From Leguminivora glycinivorella (taxonomy: Eukaryota; Arthropoda; Insecta; Lepidoptera; Tortricidae), in the NCBI RefSeq assembly GCF_023078275.1, contig NC_062971.1, forward strand, positions 19,840,001 to 19,904,000: 64,000 nt of DNA, in the 5' to 3' direction. The notes beneath the pieces were generated by a model that did no database searches, had not been told where the DNA came from, and worked only from the letters and a program-made list of their open reading frames with translations. The stretch's first letter is position 1. Every line of letters starts with the position of its first letter. Below are positions 43,521 to 56,245 of this stretch, piece by piece. The translations under genes were made by a program, and so were the position numbers.

Positions 43521-45569
43521 ATATAGGATTTAAGCCAATGGTCATAGTTAAATTATGGACGTATGTGATGTGCCACGGTAAAATCGACAATTTGAAGTTT
43601 CCTACAATAGAAACATCTATAAATGTGTAGTACGACAAATGAGAAAGTTTTGTAATAATACGTCGAATAAATGAATTGCGATGTTTTGTAGTTCTGCTAT
43701 TTGAAGTACTTTGAAACGAATCAGCGATGAAGAAATATTAGTTGAATAGTATTTATAATAACTAAGAAAATTTCAAATAAATAGTAGTTGAAACAAAATT
43801 ACTCGAAACAATTTTACTCGAACTAAACTTTCGATGATTTGTTGTCGATGAAATGATATTCGATGAAAAGTTTGTCGGCGAAACAAGGGTACACCATATA
43901 AATCTGGGAACCCAAGTGTCGTTAACTTTACTGTGCCCTCACGCACCAAGCGAAAAGCCCATTTCGTGCCACCACGATTCGGACTTTACGCCGCGGCCTC
44001 CACGTACCCCTAATGCTCTTTATGTTTTTATTCCATTACCTCACACCGCTCCTACATTACGGACCATAGAGAGCCTGGCGTTACTGAAGGTGAATGTTTT
44101 TGTAGCTGCCAACTTATTTTACACATGAGTGCCTGAATAAAGTGAAATGGAGCAATTTACTTTTATAAAAAGGTGCCTTTTAGTGTCTTGAGAATCAATA
44201 CTCTTAACGGCCTCTTCAAACAGTACACAAAAAATAATTATGATTTTTGGAATAAACTATTTATATAAATTATAAAAGATTAATGACAATTAGCAAACTT
44301 TACACTGAATAAAATGGAAAAAGCAAGTTAAAACCGAAATAAATTACACATATCGATGACCGTAGGCTCAAAGGGCGTAAGGGACAAAACACGATTTTTC
44401 AGGAGACCCAAAAAATTAATTTTTTTTGAGAAAAAATATCATCTCTCATTTCTTTATGAATTTTGGTGCTGGTTTTTGAGTTTTTCATGTATCTAAGTTC
44501 TTTTTTACTAAATAATAAGTATTACGCTAAGTGGATTAATACGTTACGCCAAAAACAGCTATAATTATTCAGTTCATGAATATAAAATTTAGGCGTATCG
44601 GACACGGGTGCGCCAAAGTGCATATAAAATTGTTATATCGATTATTGGTACTCCGAAAATGTTTTTCATACAATTTTACATTATAACGAGCATTATTTAT
44701 AACAATTTTATGTTAATAACTATCGTAACTTCGAATGACTTATGTTCATAATGTCATTCATCATAAATTCGTTTTATACTAATGTTTATGTTTATATACT
44801 TATTGATCATAACAATTGCGAGTAATATAATTTATCGTTATATTATTGTTAACAGAACAGACATCACATGTGACAGTCCAGTTAGGTGCGACGACGAGCG
44901 TAGCGAGAAGGAGCGTGTTAGGTTGACCGTGAGCGAACCAGAAACAAATTTTTAATGTAAATTGTATATGTCACTGTAAAAGCTTCAAGCGCGCTTCTAT
45001 AAATGGCACAAGTTTTTCATAGAACTTCCCCAAATCTTTTTAAATAATTTTATGATGAATGATTTTCTTAAACACAAAATTATGAATGTTATTAAATATT
45101 TGTATAGAATTTATGATTAAAAATTTTCGACTAAATGATAATTATGAACAGTGATAGTAGTACTATTGATAATAATGAAACAAAATTATGATAAGTAAAA
45201 TTATGAGAAATGATCATTCGGAGCACAAATCGGTATAAACAATAATTTTATAACAAATAATTTTATATGAGCTAATATGGACCCATCGGACACAAATACT
45301 TGTTTTATGAGAACGATTTGGTGTAAGTCGTACACTATTCTCAACAATAATTTTGTAAAATCTGCGACAAATTTCATGCAAATTGCTATTTTACTGCTTA
45401 TATTTTTATTATTATGTAATTGAGAGTTAATAATAAGTTTATTTTGTAGTTAATCAAATTAAAACTTCGCAATTAAATAATATTGTGCGTTAAAATTGTC
45501 GTATATAGCACTGAGTACTGTAGGGCGGACCCATCAATGTCATATAAATACTTTTTTCGAGGTTTTCGT
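43521..45569. other. AT-rich sequence, motif-repetitive, no supported gene
   Basis: From 43700 to 43900 words such as CTCGAAACAATTTTA and CGATGAAAT recur. Between 44600 and 45350 ATTATGA/TCATAAT and AATTTTAT words recur in both orientations around a GC-richer core (44880-44945, GCGACGACGAGCGTAGCGAG). The 91-codon frame at 43853-44128 has no motifs. It is possibly one large decayed element. Confidence 0.3.
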
Positions 45570-45815
45570 AAACGATGGGTGCGATTTTGTTCTTAGAAAA
45601 ATAATAAGTATCAATTATTGGTAAGTGCCTCCACAAAGCTATTTAAAGTAATGAAAAACACATTAAAAAAGCGTTTTGGAACTTACTTATTTAGTACACA
45701 TCATTATTTTTAAAATCGGGACTTAATCGCGTATAACTACATATTAAACTGACCTCCAACGTTTCAAGGACGGCGTTGTCCCCGTGGTCTCGGAGAAGAC
45801 TGGCTTGAAATGACA

Positions 45816-46742
45816 TTAACACCTTCTGACAGCCGCGCGAGTTTTTCGAACTACCCGCACTTGGTTTTGATTATCAACTTGAACTGTTTGCGCACTAGGG
45901 ATGTTACTCTGTCGACATACAACACTGACGATATAATGGGTAAGAACCAGTCACCAAACTGTACTGAATGTGGGATAAAAGAGGATGTGCTCCATATATT
46001 GGCGGAATGTGTCCGAAACGAGGCTGAGAGGATCCATTTCATGCAGAAATATGGATGTGATTTATATAATATAGGTGAGGTTAACACAATTTTGGCATAC
46101 CCACAATCGGAAAAGGCAATAAATTTGTATGAAGTGGTAAATATAGGTATTAAGCGTAGAAATTAAGAGTATACATGTTTTGCTATGTCACAATAAGGGT
46201 GACATTTTCATTTGTGAAAAAACCCTTTTTTTTTTCAATAAAGATTTAAAAAAAAAAAAAAACACTGACGATATTTGATTTAACGACTGTCGATATTATT
46301 TTCGGCTTACACTTATTAATGACAGGATTCCATGTGGATGAGATCCTAAAACCTTCGTCCCGATTGAAATTGCGATGTTTTTTGATTTCAATGGCTTCAC
46401 GCACTTTTCTACTGTAGAAATGGCGTTCCGTGGAAAGGACTTTAGGGTCATGTAGTTCGATCCAGTGGTTTGGCCCTGACTCTAACAAATGTTCAGCCAC
46501 GGCAGACTTGTTGACCTGACGATTTTTCACAGCCGCGATGTGCTCCTTTACCCTTTCTTCTATGGTGCGCTTAGTTTCTCCAATGTAGGAGCTACCACAA
46601 CTGCAATCAATTTTATAAACGCCAGGTGATTGAAACGGTATAACGTCCTTAGGTGATCTTAGGCTTCCTGCAACTTTGGATAATGGCGTGTACACCGTCT
46701 TTATAGAAAACCAAGCCAAGAAACCACTTGGTTTCTTAGTGC
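45816..46742 (-). pseudogene. Penelope-like C-terminus: GIY-YIG endonuclease, split by LINE
   Basis: The minus-strand frame begins near 46742 (KKPSGFLAWFSIKTVYTPL). It contains SPGVYKIDCSCGSSYIGETK (GIY-YIG core), RVKEHIAAV, LLESGPNHWIELHDPKVLST and REAIEIKKHRNFNRDEGF, homologous to residues about 296-430 of the protein at 18878-20317. It is interrupted after SNIVSV by the LINE insertion. Beyond it the same frame continues (VCRQSNIPSAQTVQVDNQNQ and a basic tail) to a stop at 45816-45818. So before the LINE arrived this end of the gene was open. The RT domain is missing. Confidence 0.85.
45935..46260 (+). mobile_element. 5'-truncated LINE 3' end with poly(A) and 14-bp TSD
   Basis: The duplication AACACTGACGATAT is at 45921-45934 and 46261-46274. 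The 326-bp insert encodes the last 76 codons of an ORF2 (MGKNQSPNCTECGIKEDVLH...INLYEVVNIGIKRRN, stop at 46164-46166). It has a C-x2-C...H...C cluster typical of Jockey-group C-termini, then a short UTR, CAATAAAG and a poly(A) tail. It inserted in the opposite orientation to the Penelope-like gene. Confidence 0.93.
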
Positions 46743-47202
46743 GGGTAGTTCGAAAAACTCGCGCGGCTGTCAGAAGGCGTTGATGTCATTTCAAGCCAGT
46801 CTTCTCCGAGACCACGGGGACAACGCCGTCCTTGAAACGTTGGAGGTCAGTTTAATATGTAGTTATACGCGATTAAGTCCCGATTTTAAAAATAATGATG
46901 TACTTATTTAGTACTAATATATTGGTCATAACTCATAATCATAACTCATGTATTTAATTGTTTACTCTGTTTCTTAGTTTTTCACTATGTTCAGCGGCAG
47001 TTTAATTCCTGTAGCGTTACTATAAATATCGACGAGGGTATATAGCAAAACATACAAAGCAGAGTTATTATATCGTTGGGTTTTTTTTTTCGATAGCTTT
47101 GTGGAGGCACTTCCCATTATTTAATTTTTTTTAAATATTATTTTACGTCATTTGCACCCTATAGAGCACCAAATTCGCACCCATCGTTAAAAGATTTCAT
47201 AT

Positions 47203-47894
47203 ATACAACGTGTTTCCGGTATCACTCAAAACCTCAGACACCCCAACAGATTTTTATTTTTTAAACTTATCTAGAGTATTCATCTTTTAATCTGATGGTT
47301 ACTTTTTTTAACTTGAATTTTTAGATTTCTGTACAGCTCTACTTGACTTTTAGCTCTACACTCAATAAAATAATTGCTAACTACCATCATAAACCATAAA
47401 ACTATTTATTTGTGTACGTTACTGCAACGACATAAGGTTTACCAATAGGCAGCTAAGATGTCATTGTAAAACACTTTAAAGCTTTGTCACAGTAAACTTC
47501 AAATTGATGGACAGGTAATCGCAGTAAGCAAATTTAAACCCAATATTCAGAATGACAAGGTTGTAATTAGGTACGAGTTCAATTTGTTATGACTTATGAT
47601 AAACATTAAGATTAAACTGACAAACAACGTCAAACTCGTAGCGGAAAAAATAATCGCCCAAGTAACCAGCCAGTATTAATACCCCTAAATACTGAAAAAG
47701 GTAAACAACCTCCAGCAATGCGATATACACAATGTTGTATTACGAATACAATAGAATAGGCACGTAAAAAATAACTAATCATACTAATTTAAATAAAAAT
47801 ATTACCCCCATCAAGATATAGCTCAATCGATTCTACTCTCGATTCTGAACAAACGGTTTTCAGGTTTTTAGTGTTAAGTGAAACACGGTGTATA
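47203..47894 (-). repeat. 'ACACCGTGTTTC' repeat, copy 2 (intact)
   Basis: Inverted uninterrupted relative of 5800-5927 plus 10629-11172. The ends are CAACGTGTTTCCGGTA and GTGAAACACGGTGTAT. It supplies the empty site that proves the 4.7-kb insertion. No protein is encoded. Confidence 0.85.
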
Positions 47895-50490
47895 GTGGTG
47901 TGACTACTTTAAGATAGCACAAGTTGAAATATTTTCAATAGAATATAATTTAACTTGTGTTAATTAGAATTGAAAAAGCAAGTTAGTGTAATATAAAATA
48001 GGAATTCGTCGTTTATTTGAAATGGGGCTTTTATACATGTACCAAGTTCTATGGAAAGCTCAAGGTGCTCACTTGTATTGTGGGTTGTGGATATTTTAAT
48101 TTACTAATGTATAGTATAAACAATAATACTTTGTGATATTACGTAAATAAAACATGCATATTTACAATTTCCAGATATCCATAATTATTGAATAAAGAAT
48201 GATTCAACCACACACACATAATTCAAAATTAACAAACGCTTCAATGTGCAAAAAATATCCATGACTTAGGATGGGAACAGATAACTGTTCTCATTACTCC
48301 GGGATTTCAACCAGGGACCACTCACTGGCTTCACAAACAGGCTCAATATCCACTATACCAAATATAACTATTCAAGTAATACTCGTAATTAGCTCATGTA
48401 TACAATTTAAAAAAAAGTTTAAAACCCCCAACGATTTGAGTCTTCAATATAGTAGTAAATAATAAGAAAGTGAATGCAGTTTATTGACCGTCTAGGTATC
48501 GGCTAGGTGCTTAGCCGGTACCTAATCAGTCCAGGTAATTCTACCGATGCCGGGGCCTGGCTGATTGGTTATCGACCCGATGCACTCTTGCCAACGTTAA
48601 ATATCCAACTGCTATTATTGATAAAAATATGACTACAAAATGTTCGGACGATTTTTTATTTAACGTTATTTCAGTTGTGCAAAATTGCCCCCTGTTTTTT
48701 GCCTACTTTTGAGATTTTTTAACGTTTACACATTGCCGAAAGTACCTACTAAGGAACACATACCCACATATACTCGTACATACTACATGATGTAAGAATG
48801 TTAATAAGATACGTAGCATAATTAAGAATTTGTAATAAACTGAAGATCAGTAAAATATTTTAATAATAAGCTTCGATATCGAACTACGATAAAAAATGCT
48901 TAAAGAATGTAAACATGGAATTTTTTCATACTGGTAGCGTATCAATGTTTCCTTTTTCTTGCTTATTAATGAATATACTCCGTGCAGAGTTTTTAATAAC
49001 TGTAATGAAAAGTGCAAATATGATGCGAGAAGCCTAGAGAGAGGCGCCAACGGTTAAGGCAATGGATTGAGTGTACTGGATAGCGGATTTATTTGAAGCA
49101 GATGAAGTTGTTAATGGTAACCTAACAACATAAATAAAATTATACAGTTAAATTTTAACTTACCAAGGCAGACATTTTCCACTTTTAAATTTATTCTAAG
49201 CCTATTATACAGTTACTTGCAAATATGAGCAAATACTAAGTACCTTAGTAGAATACAGACAAGTTGATGCCGATTGAATGTATTTGTGCACGATTCAACA
49301 CCGCACTTCTAGGACTGCCTCTCTCTCTCCAGATTATTCTGAGGTGCGAAGGATTATCAGTTATTACGAATACCTATTAACTTATAACATATAACAATAA
49401 TCGAATACAAAATTACCAGTTTTATTCGGATAGCTATCAGGAAAGACCAAAAAACGGACCGAGAAGTGATCAGTTACGTTAAGTGTAAATAAAAATTAAA
49501 AAATAGAATGTAGGTATGATTTATTTTGCTGTACAAATATACTATTTTCATTCCGTAACAAAATATATCAAATCGAGTAAATTTATTTAGGTACTTCTAT
49601 TTCTTAATGTTACACAATTACACATATTATTCATTTTATACAAAATCGCCAGTCTTTTATCACAGTAGCCTCAATAGTTTCATAGGGAGGTGCATTAGTA
49701 AAATTGCTCACGTACAGCAGGCTTACTCTTCGAACTTGGGATTTGTCGCGAGACTTTACACTACTCAAACTAATTTACCCCGCCCGGCGTCAAACAGTTC
49801 AGTTATTTGTAATTTAGTTACAGTAAGTCAACGGGAGGATTGGGATCAAAATGCATTATTTCGTTATTTATATTCTGATTTAACAGTTTGTAATTCTGTG
49901 AACAATAGGGATGAATGAAAATATAGAGGTCTAGACTTCTTCAATTGGAACTAGTGACTTCCACGCGTGTTCATCGCTTTGTCTTGATATCACCTGGCCC
50001 TAAAAGGGTTCCGTTTTTTCCTTTTACTTTAAAGTATGAAACCCTAAATTCATTGTCTGTTCACCTGAACCTAAATAATAAATATCTATATTTTCTGAGC
50101 TCCATAATTTAATATCCACGTTAATAACAATCAAGAATATTATATTATCTAGCACATCTGTGAGCGCACTGAACGTATCAGAGCGAAGGCTCTATTAAAT
50201 TTCAATTTTAGATGTCGCGTCATTTGATCTAAATTACTATCGGCGTTGACAGTGCCCCGTCAGGATGGAGCTCTGTCGGCGTTACTAACGAACCTGCTAT
50301 TGAAATAGTTGCCAGCCTGCCGTGGGTCGATCGACATGATTGACATGACACCATCCAGAGTTTCCCAGATTATTCCTGTTTTTGGTGTATAAAATAGTTG
50401 GAAAATTACATTTTGTGTCGCAGCACATTTCAAAGTTATAATCACAAGGTTCTTTGTTAAAACTGATATTCTACGATTATTTGATATAAA
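47895..50490. other. intergenic, one decayed SINE inside
   Basis: At 48245-48360 (minus) ATCCATGACTTAGGATGGGA, CTGTTCTCATTACTCCGGGA and AACCAGGGACCAC are a strongly diverged SINE. Frames of up to 103 codons (49607-49918) show no family features. Confidence 0.35.
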
Positions 50491-51010
50491 GGGTGTCCCG
50501 GTGGCAGATTTCTATTTTCAAAATTTTCAAAAATAACTTTGGTTTTGCTTGCATTGCTGAATATTGTGGATTTTGTTTTCAACATGTCTCAGTGGTCAGA
50601 TCAGCACCATTCTTATGCAATTGAAGCGCTTTTTAAGTTAACGATTCGTTAGTTATTGCACGCCGACAATTTTGTTTACATATCAATATTCGTCGTGTAC
50701 GTGACGAGGCCTATTTTCACATGAGTGGTCATGTGAACAAGCAAAATTGTCGCTACTGAGCCCCGCGATCATCTAATAACAACCCACGATCTATAGATGA
50801 TTTAAATGAAATATCGCTAATGAAATTAGCAACATTTCGCAGGATATGCCGCGGCAAGTGATACAAAACACGAGGATTCGTTTTGAGGAGTGTTTTTAAA
50901 ATAACTAGATCCGCATTTGTTATTGATGTTTTGAGATATTAATAAAATTTTTGGTTAAGCCGTTTTTTTAATTTTTTTAAGTTAAAAATAGAAATCTGCA
51001 AACGGGCACC
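50491..51010 (+). mobile_element. Tc1/mariner-superfamily element, internally deleted (520 bp)
   Basis: The ends are GGGTGTCCCGGTGGCAGATT and, inverted, AATCTGCAAACGGGCACC, extending about 35 bp. Two transposase scraps remain: MSQWSDQHHSYAIEALFKLT (from 50584) at the N-terminus and AYFHMSGHVNKQNCRY further on. The latter resembles the 'F-x-G-x-VNKQNCR-W' segment of insect IS630/Tc1-like transposases. The C-terminal part is reduced to ATFRRICRGK-like sequence. It is a non-autonomous deletion derivative. Confidence 0.75.
50584..50922 (+). pseudogene. transposase remnant of the 520-bp element
   Basis: The first 22 codons from the ATG are open and end in TAG (50650-50652). The VNKQNCRY segment near 50733-50756 is followed by a stop in place of an expected Trp. 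No catalytic triad survives. Confidence 0.6.
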
Positions 51011-51790
51011 TCTACAATTATTCAAATATATAACGGATAGGGTAGAAACATGCGACAAGAAGTGAATTGGTAGTAAATTGGGAACTGTTTAAATCGAATA
51101 AAATTGGTTAAAGCGATGTTTTATTCAAATAAACTTCAGAACGCCGTTGATCCGACCCTTGCACAATCAAACCTCGTCAAAGCAACAATGAAACAAATCA
51201 ACACTAAAGTTGAAACTCGAATGTTCTAGGATTTCTGAACTGGATTATTGCCATCCCGTCTGAACATAACAAATTTGAAAAAGACGGTGAGAGTTTCTCT
51301 CGAGTCTTGAAATCGTTTTCAATGGCACGTCGAGCGACGTTTGCAGAGTCAGAAGGGCGGCCCTCGACAACTTTATTTATGAGACTCGTCGAATATAAGG
51401 ACCTAACTGGAGTACTGGAAGACTGAGATATTTTGTCTTCGTCGTTCCGTCTGGACCTGAGACTGCATATTGTATTTTTCGTTCAGTATAATGCGAGGGA
51501 CGGAACTAGTTTTATATTAAAACTACGAGACTTTGCAAGTATCTACGAAAATTGCCAATTATATAGGTACGAGTACGTACCTACCTAAATAAAGTTATAT
51601 TTAAATTACTTATTTTGTTCGTTAAGCCTTAACAGTTAAGGTATATATAATTATAATATTTTTATTACAAGCCGGGAAACTTATTGAAAAGAGGAAATGT
51701 TTTTACTCATCTTAAAATATCTGATTTAAATATAATGAAAATTTGTCATAAATTTGATTTGATCACAACACAGAACTAAATATAATTATA
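51011..51790. other. intergenic, no supported gene
   Basis: Nothing recognised. GC rises slightly at 51300-51400 without a coding pattern. Confidence 0.35.
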
Positions 51791-51823
51791 GGTTATAGAT
51801 TATATAATATATAATCTATAACC
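51791..51823. repeat. perfect 33-bp palindrome
   Basis: GGTTATAGATTATAT, AAT, then the exact inverse. It can form a cruciform or hairpin. Confidence 0.9.
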
Positions 51824-51839
51824 GAATCACAAAATAAAA

Positions 51840-52011
51840 AAATTAAAAAAAAAAACACGGACATAGTGGACCGATTTTCATGAAACATAGCTAAGAACAC
51901 TCCCGACTAACTCAGCTTTCAAACAAAAAAACTAAATCTAAATTGGTTCATTCGTTCGAGAGCTACGATGTCACAGACAGACAGACAGAGACACACACAC
52001 GCACGCACCCA

Positions 52012-52107
<96 letters not shown>

Positions 52108-52147
52108 CACCCCGCACCCCGTAGTTTTTGCGTTGGGGGTTAAAAAC
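51840..52147 (+). repeat. dispersed repeat with (CACG)n/(CA)n microsatellite
   Basis: ACACGGACATAGTGGACCGA, CACTCCCGACTAACTCAGCT and TTCGAGAGCTACGATGTCAC lead into CAGACAGACAGA and about 95 bases of (GCAC)n, then (AC)n to 52110. GTAGTTTTTGCGTTGGGGGT closes it. Similar microsatellite-bearing repeats are common in Lepidoptera. Open frames through the tract are artefacts. Confidence 0.8.
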
Positions 52148-52439
52148 AATTATATAACAGATGATCGAGATTAGTCCGATTTGACTGCTCTATTATATTT
52201 ATCGCAAAGTTATTATAAGCTAAGATGGGATGGAGTTGCGAGAAAATGTACCACTTTGCTCCGGCTGCGAACCATTAATAACTGTCGATAGCCAAACGAT
52301 AGACATAGCCAGCTGTCATAACCAGTCAGTAATGGAGATGATATTTTATTACTTTACCACTTAAGTTAGACATTGAGTTAGAAAAAGAATTAAGTTAGGC
52401 GCGAGTTTAACGACTAATTAATCATTAACACTTTAACAA

Positions 52440-53066
52440 TAAAATTATAAATGGGATGGAGAGTGACATAGGCTACTTTTTTAGGGTTCCGTAGTCAACT
52501 AGGAACCCTTATAGTTTCGCCATGTCTGTCTGTCCGTCCGTCCGTCCGCGGATAATCTCAGTAACCGTTAGCACTAGAAAGCTGAAATTTGGTACCAATA
52601 TGTATATCAATCACGCCAACAAAGTGCAAAAATAAAAAATGGAAAAAAATGTTTTATTAGGGTACCCCCCCTACATGTAAAGTGGGGGCTGATATTTTTT
52701 TTCATTCCAACCCCAACGTGTAATATATTGTTGGATAGGTATTTAAAAATGAATAAGGGTTTACAAAGATCGTTTTTTGATAATATTAATATTTTCGGAA
52801 ATAATCGCTCCTAAAGGAAAAAAAAGTGCGCCCCCCCCTCTAACTTTTGAACCATATGTTTAAAAAAAATGAAAAAAATCACAAAAGTAGAACTTTACAA
52901 AGACTTTCTAGGAAAATTGTTTTGAACTTGATAGGTTCAGTAGTTTTTGAGAAAAATACGGAAAACTACGGAACCCTACACTGAGCGTGGCCCGACACGC
53001 TCTTGGCCGGTTTTTTTATATCTTTCTAACCTTCCATTTCCCTAAAATAGGGTTGGAAGTTTTGTA
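52440..53066 (+). mobile_element. Helitron-like copy H6, interrupted and internally deleted
   Basis: AAATGGGATGGAGAGTGACA and TAGGCTAC (left) continue after the nested repeat with TTTCTAACCTTCCATTTCCC and GGTTGGAAGTTTTGTATGG, as in H2/H3. The segment between the 5' end and GGATGGAGAG is deleted and neither terminus is preserved. Confidence 0.6.
52482..53017 (-). repeat. dispersed repeat W, copy B (uninterrupted)
   Basis: Inverted copy of 40499-42314 without the LINE. The plus strand starts TTAGGGTTCCGTAGTCAACT and ends ACACGCTCTTGGCCGG. It carries a short (GTCC)4 tract. It is inserted within a Helitron-like copy in a T-rich site, so the target duplication cannot be read. Confidence 0.85.
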
Positions 53067-53536
53067 TGGAGCATTACAGGAAAAAGATATTTTGACCATC
53101 CACCATAATATTCTTCGAAGTAGTGGAATGATAGTAAATTGTTTCTATGATTTCATCCATATAATTTTATAATGGCGTATCCACACCAGAAGTTTTAATT
53201 TTGTATTTTCAACTATAGTTCTATTTTTTCAATTTCATATCAATTGAATCCTTCTTCCTAAAGTATCTTGAAGAAATTGAATAATGAATAGGTTAATGCT
53301 GTTTACAGGTATTTCACATATTTTCTGCAACTTCTTGTATGTATTACATTATAAAAACCTGGACAATAATAGACCTCTTGTACGGCCAGGCGTAAACTTC
53401 TGCCCAAGCGAGCACATTGCTTGCCTGCGTGAACGCACAATGACACTCGGGGTATTATGCTATAAAGACCACTTGGTCATAATTATATTATTATCATTAA
53501 CGTCAGCAATACCAACTAAGGTTACTAAATAAGGTT

Positions 53537-53632
53537 CACTGGTAGAGAATTCCTCATGGCATTAAGTTCGCCTTTTGTACATTAAGTTTGTCTTTTGTGC
53601 AATAAACTTTAAATAAATAAATAAATAAATAC
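53537..53632 (+). repeat. LINE 3' UTR fragment with (AAAT)n tail
   Basis: ACTGGTAGAGAATTCCTCAT, GCATTAAGTTCGCCTTTTGT, GTGCAATAAACTTTAAATAA and AATA repeats: a retroposed 3' end. Confidence 0.6.
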
Positions 53633-53689
53633 CAGTACCTCCAGTTTAATCATTGTTATACTGTAGTTAACTGTTAATATTGTAGAATA

Positions 53690-54224
53690 TAGTATTTTAT
53701 ACAATCGTGATATATTAACAAAGCTTTTCAGTCGAGTACCATGTTTAGGCCACGAACCTTGCTGAGTGGCCTAATAGTACGGTACGAGAGTGAAAAGCTT
53801 AATTATATCACTATTGTATATAATACTTTTTCTACGAGTAATCATCTTCATCATCAATGGACGGAAATATCATCATTCATGCAAGTTAAAATTAATGTTA
53901 ATAGAGTCGTTCACCGTTGTATCAACATCGAATTACCTAGCAACCAATTGTTTGTAATAACCGTCTCTGATTGGCCGATAACGCGACAGATAAAAAAAAA
54001 TGTGTTTCAGATGCAGGAAAATTTGCCAGGTATCGCAAATTAGTATAGAAATTGTATGAAGTTCTATTTTTGAAATTATTACAGTTAACTAAAGTCAACT
54101 ATAATGAGCTTATTATAATTGAGTCGGAACTGCCATAGAGTATCCAACACTGAAAAGTTAGCAGTTAGTTAGTTAGTTAGTCTGTGGTGTCCTAATTGAC
54201 AGATTACAGTCGACAAGTAGAAAA
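53690..54224 (+). repeat. hairpin-headed repeat Z, copy 2
   Basis: Same order and orientation as 21695-22223, including the 140-base fold-back head and the CAGATTACAGTCGACAAGTA end. The copies differ by a few substitutions and small indels (for example TTAGTTAGTTAG here). Confidence 0.85.
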
Positions 54225-54407
54225 TAATAATTTTCACGCCCGTCGTAAAATTTGCAAGAAAAAAAACATGACTGTTATTTTTAATTAGATTTTTAATACA
54301 CAATCAAATGAATACACAATGAAAAAATGTGCCTCCAACCAATATTTCAATTTAACTAAGTAATTCATAATTTTACTTGTCTCCGTTTAGCCCGATGCGC
54401 GACGGTT

Positions 54408-54488
54408 GACTGGTAGAGAATGCCATTAGTCATCAAGTCCGCCATTTGTATTTTTTTTTTATATAAAGTTTAAATAAATAAATAATTC
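54408..54488 (+). repeat. LINE 3' UTR fragment with (AAAT)n tail
   Basis: GACTGGTAGAGAATGCCATT, CATCAAGTCCGCCATTTGTA, ATAAAGTTTAAATAAATAAA: relative of 53537-53632. Confidence 0.6.
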
Positions 54489-56245
54489 ACACACTCTAAA
54501 AAAACTACTGTATTATCCATATCTAGTTCCCCTCCCAAATATTCACTTGAAGCGCAAAATTTCTAATCAGCTTAAGCATCAAGATGGCAATCAGGCTTCA
54601 ATCGCTCTCAACAGATGCATTTATGTATCTAATACATATGTTTCTCAAATCATATTTCCGACAATATCATTTCGCTGGCCGACGTAGCATGAAATACGCT
54701 TTGAGTGACTCGGCAAAGATGCCGCTGGTATCTGCGGGTCGGTTCTACAGGGGTTGATACGATGGGGAGATAAAAATGATTCTAAGTAACGGTATCTACG
54801 AACGTTTGATGTCTAAATCACTCGTTAGATTACAGGTAAAATAATTGATTATGTTTTATATAAAGACGATTTTTTTTTAATATTGTACGTTTTTAAGGTT
54901 AAGCGAAGTCACACCAAGATCAATATATTGGTATCGTGGAACCATTAAGACAATGCTTATGCTAATCTACATTTGTTTCAGTAAGACAAATAAAAATACG
55001 AATTTGAATAACGTACTGATAGGTGGTGAAGTTGTGATAGAACTACAAGTAAACATATGAAAACTGAACGGAATTGGTACGGTATACAACTGAAATAATA
55101 GCTCAGAAACGTAGATGAGCAAATACGAGAACCACTAGCTTCTATTAGCTTCTACTGTGACCCAGCCCAAACAACCCGTCTGCCTGAAACCTCCGTTGTA
55201 ATATTTTATCCCCCGAATCATGGTACTTCTTTTACAGTGATTTGATGATATTGCACTTTGACGAACGCAGGATTGGGGAGAAAAAAGAAACAAGATGGAT
55301 GATGCAGGACGGTTGAATGGCGAGAGTCTCTCGCAAGGACGAGGGCTTTTTTACATCGAACCCTCAAATTCACTTGCACTCCTGACTAACTTGTTTATGG
55401 AACTCCAAAATCTGCCTTAGAATCAAGTGTTAGAACTTAGTTTCGATGCAACAGTTTGTCAACTTTACGATGTTATGAAAATTATGTGCCCTTAAGTATA
55501 ACAGTCAAATCCGTATTACGATCTTTTGATGTCGCACGTGAGACTCCACCTTTTATGTTGATTAAAGTGTTTTTACTAGGGAGTATAGTTCTAATGTTAT
55601 TCATACTTATAGCAGTCAGTCATACTATTGTACTAGGAAATAAGTCAGATATGTAAAAAGCTTTTAAATATTTATCATAGTAATATTTTGACTCATAATT
55701 CTGTGCCACAGAACGTGGCTTGAAGAAACTAGGTTTTAAAACAATCACTGTAATATTTAGATAAATTCGGTATTTCGGTATTTATGTTAAAATTCATAAA
55801 ATTTTCTTTATCGCTCCACATCCAATGTAACCAAAAGACTTACGTACTTAGTTAACTTAACAGCTGAAATTAGATCTTTGTAAACATCGGGATTAATGTT
55901 TCGCTACGCAGAAATTCCATTGCAACGTTCATACACGACATGCACCTTATTGTTTAGCGCACTCTGTCCATCCATCTATCTGTCTGTCAGCGGGTTCGAT
56001 TACCAGATCCGTATTCAGTTAGGTATAATAAAAGCGCATAATTACAGTAAACCAACAGCATATCTTAGTAATCACAATAAACCTCCCATTCCTATATTTG
56101 TTTATATAAGTCTTAAATATGAAAGGATGTAGGTATTGTTAAAAAAATAGTACCTACAAAAGACACATAATGGAAACGAAACAAAATGTTGAAGTCAACA
56201 TAAACAAAGTCTTGTAAATTTAATACAAATAAGGTTCTCACTTAC
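54489..56245. other. intergenic or intron, no supported gene
   Basis: No repeats recognised. If the exon at 56246-56312 is real, this is the intron downstream of it (minus strand). Confidence 0.35.

Larger units (their letters stand above)
45698..46901 (-). mobile_element. Penelope-like element 2 with inverted ends
   Basis: Flanked by a 13-bp duplication ACTTATTTAGTAC (45685-45697 and 46902-46914). The 3' end (45698-45860) is repeated inverted at the other side (about 46737-46901): GTAGTTCGAAAAACTCGCGC, CGAGACCACGGGGACAAC and TTATACGCGATTAAGTCCCG occur in both. The body encodes the GIY-YIG part only and is interrupted by a LINE fragment at 45935-46260. Confidence 0.88.
45570..47190. repeat. 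outer inverted repeat enclosing Penelope-like element 2
   Basis: ACGATGGGTGCGATTTTGTT and GTGCCTCCACAAAGCTAT (left, 45572-45642) are inverted at the right (ATAGCTTTGTGGAGGCAC near 47092 and TTCGCACCCATCGTT near 47175). It appears to be a MITE or foldback into which the Penelope-like element inserted. Confidence 0.6.

Noticed and set aside
43853..44128. 91-codon Pro/His-rich frame
   Set aside because: Has some GC-rich codons and a GGTGAAT near its end, but no acceptor and no recognisable domain; not enough to call an exon.
49607..49918. 103-codon frame
   Set aside because: No family features and no second copy; chance frame.
51919..52174. Several open frames of THAR/ACVR repeats
   Set aside because: They are translations of the (GCAC)n microsatellite.
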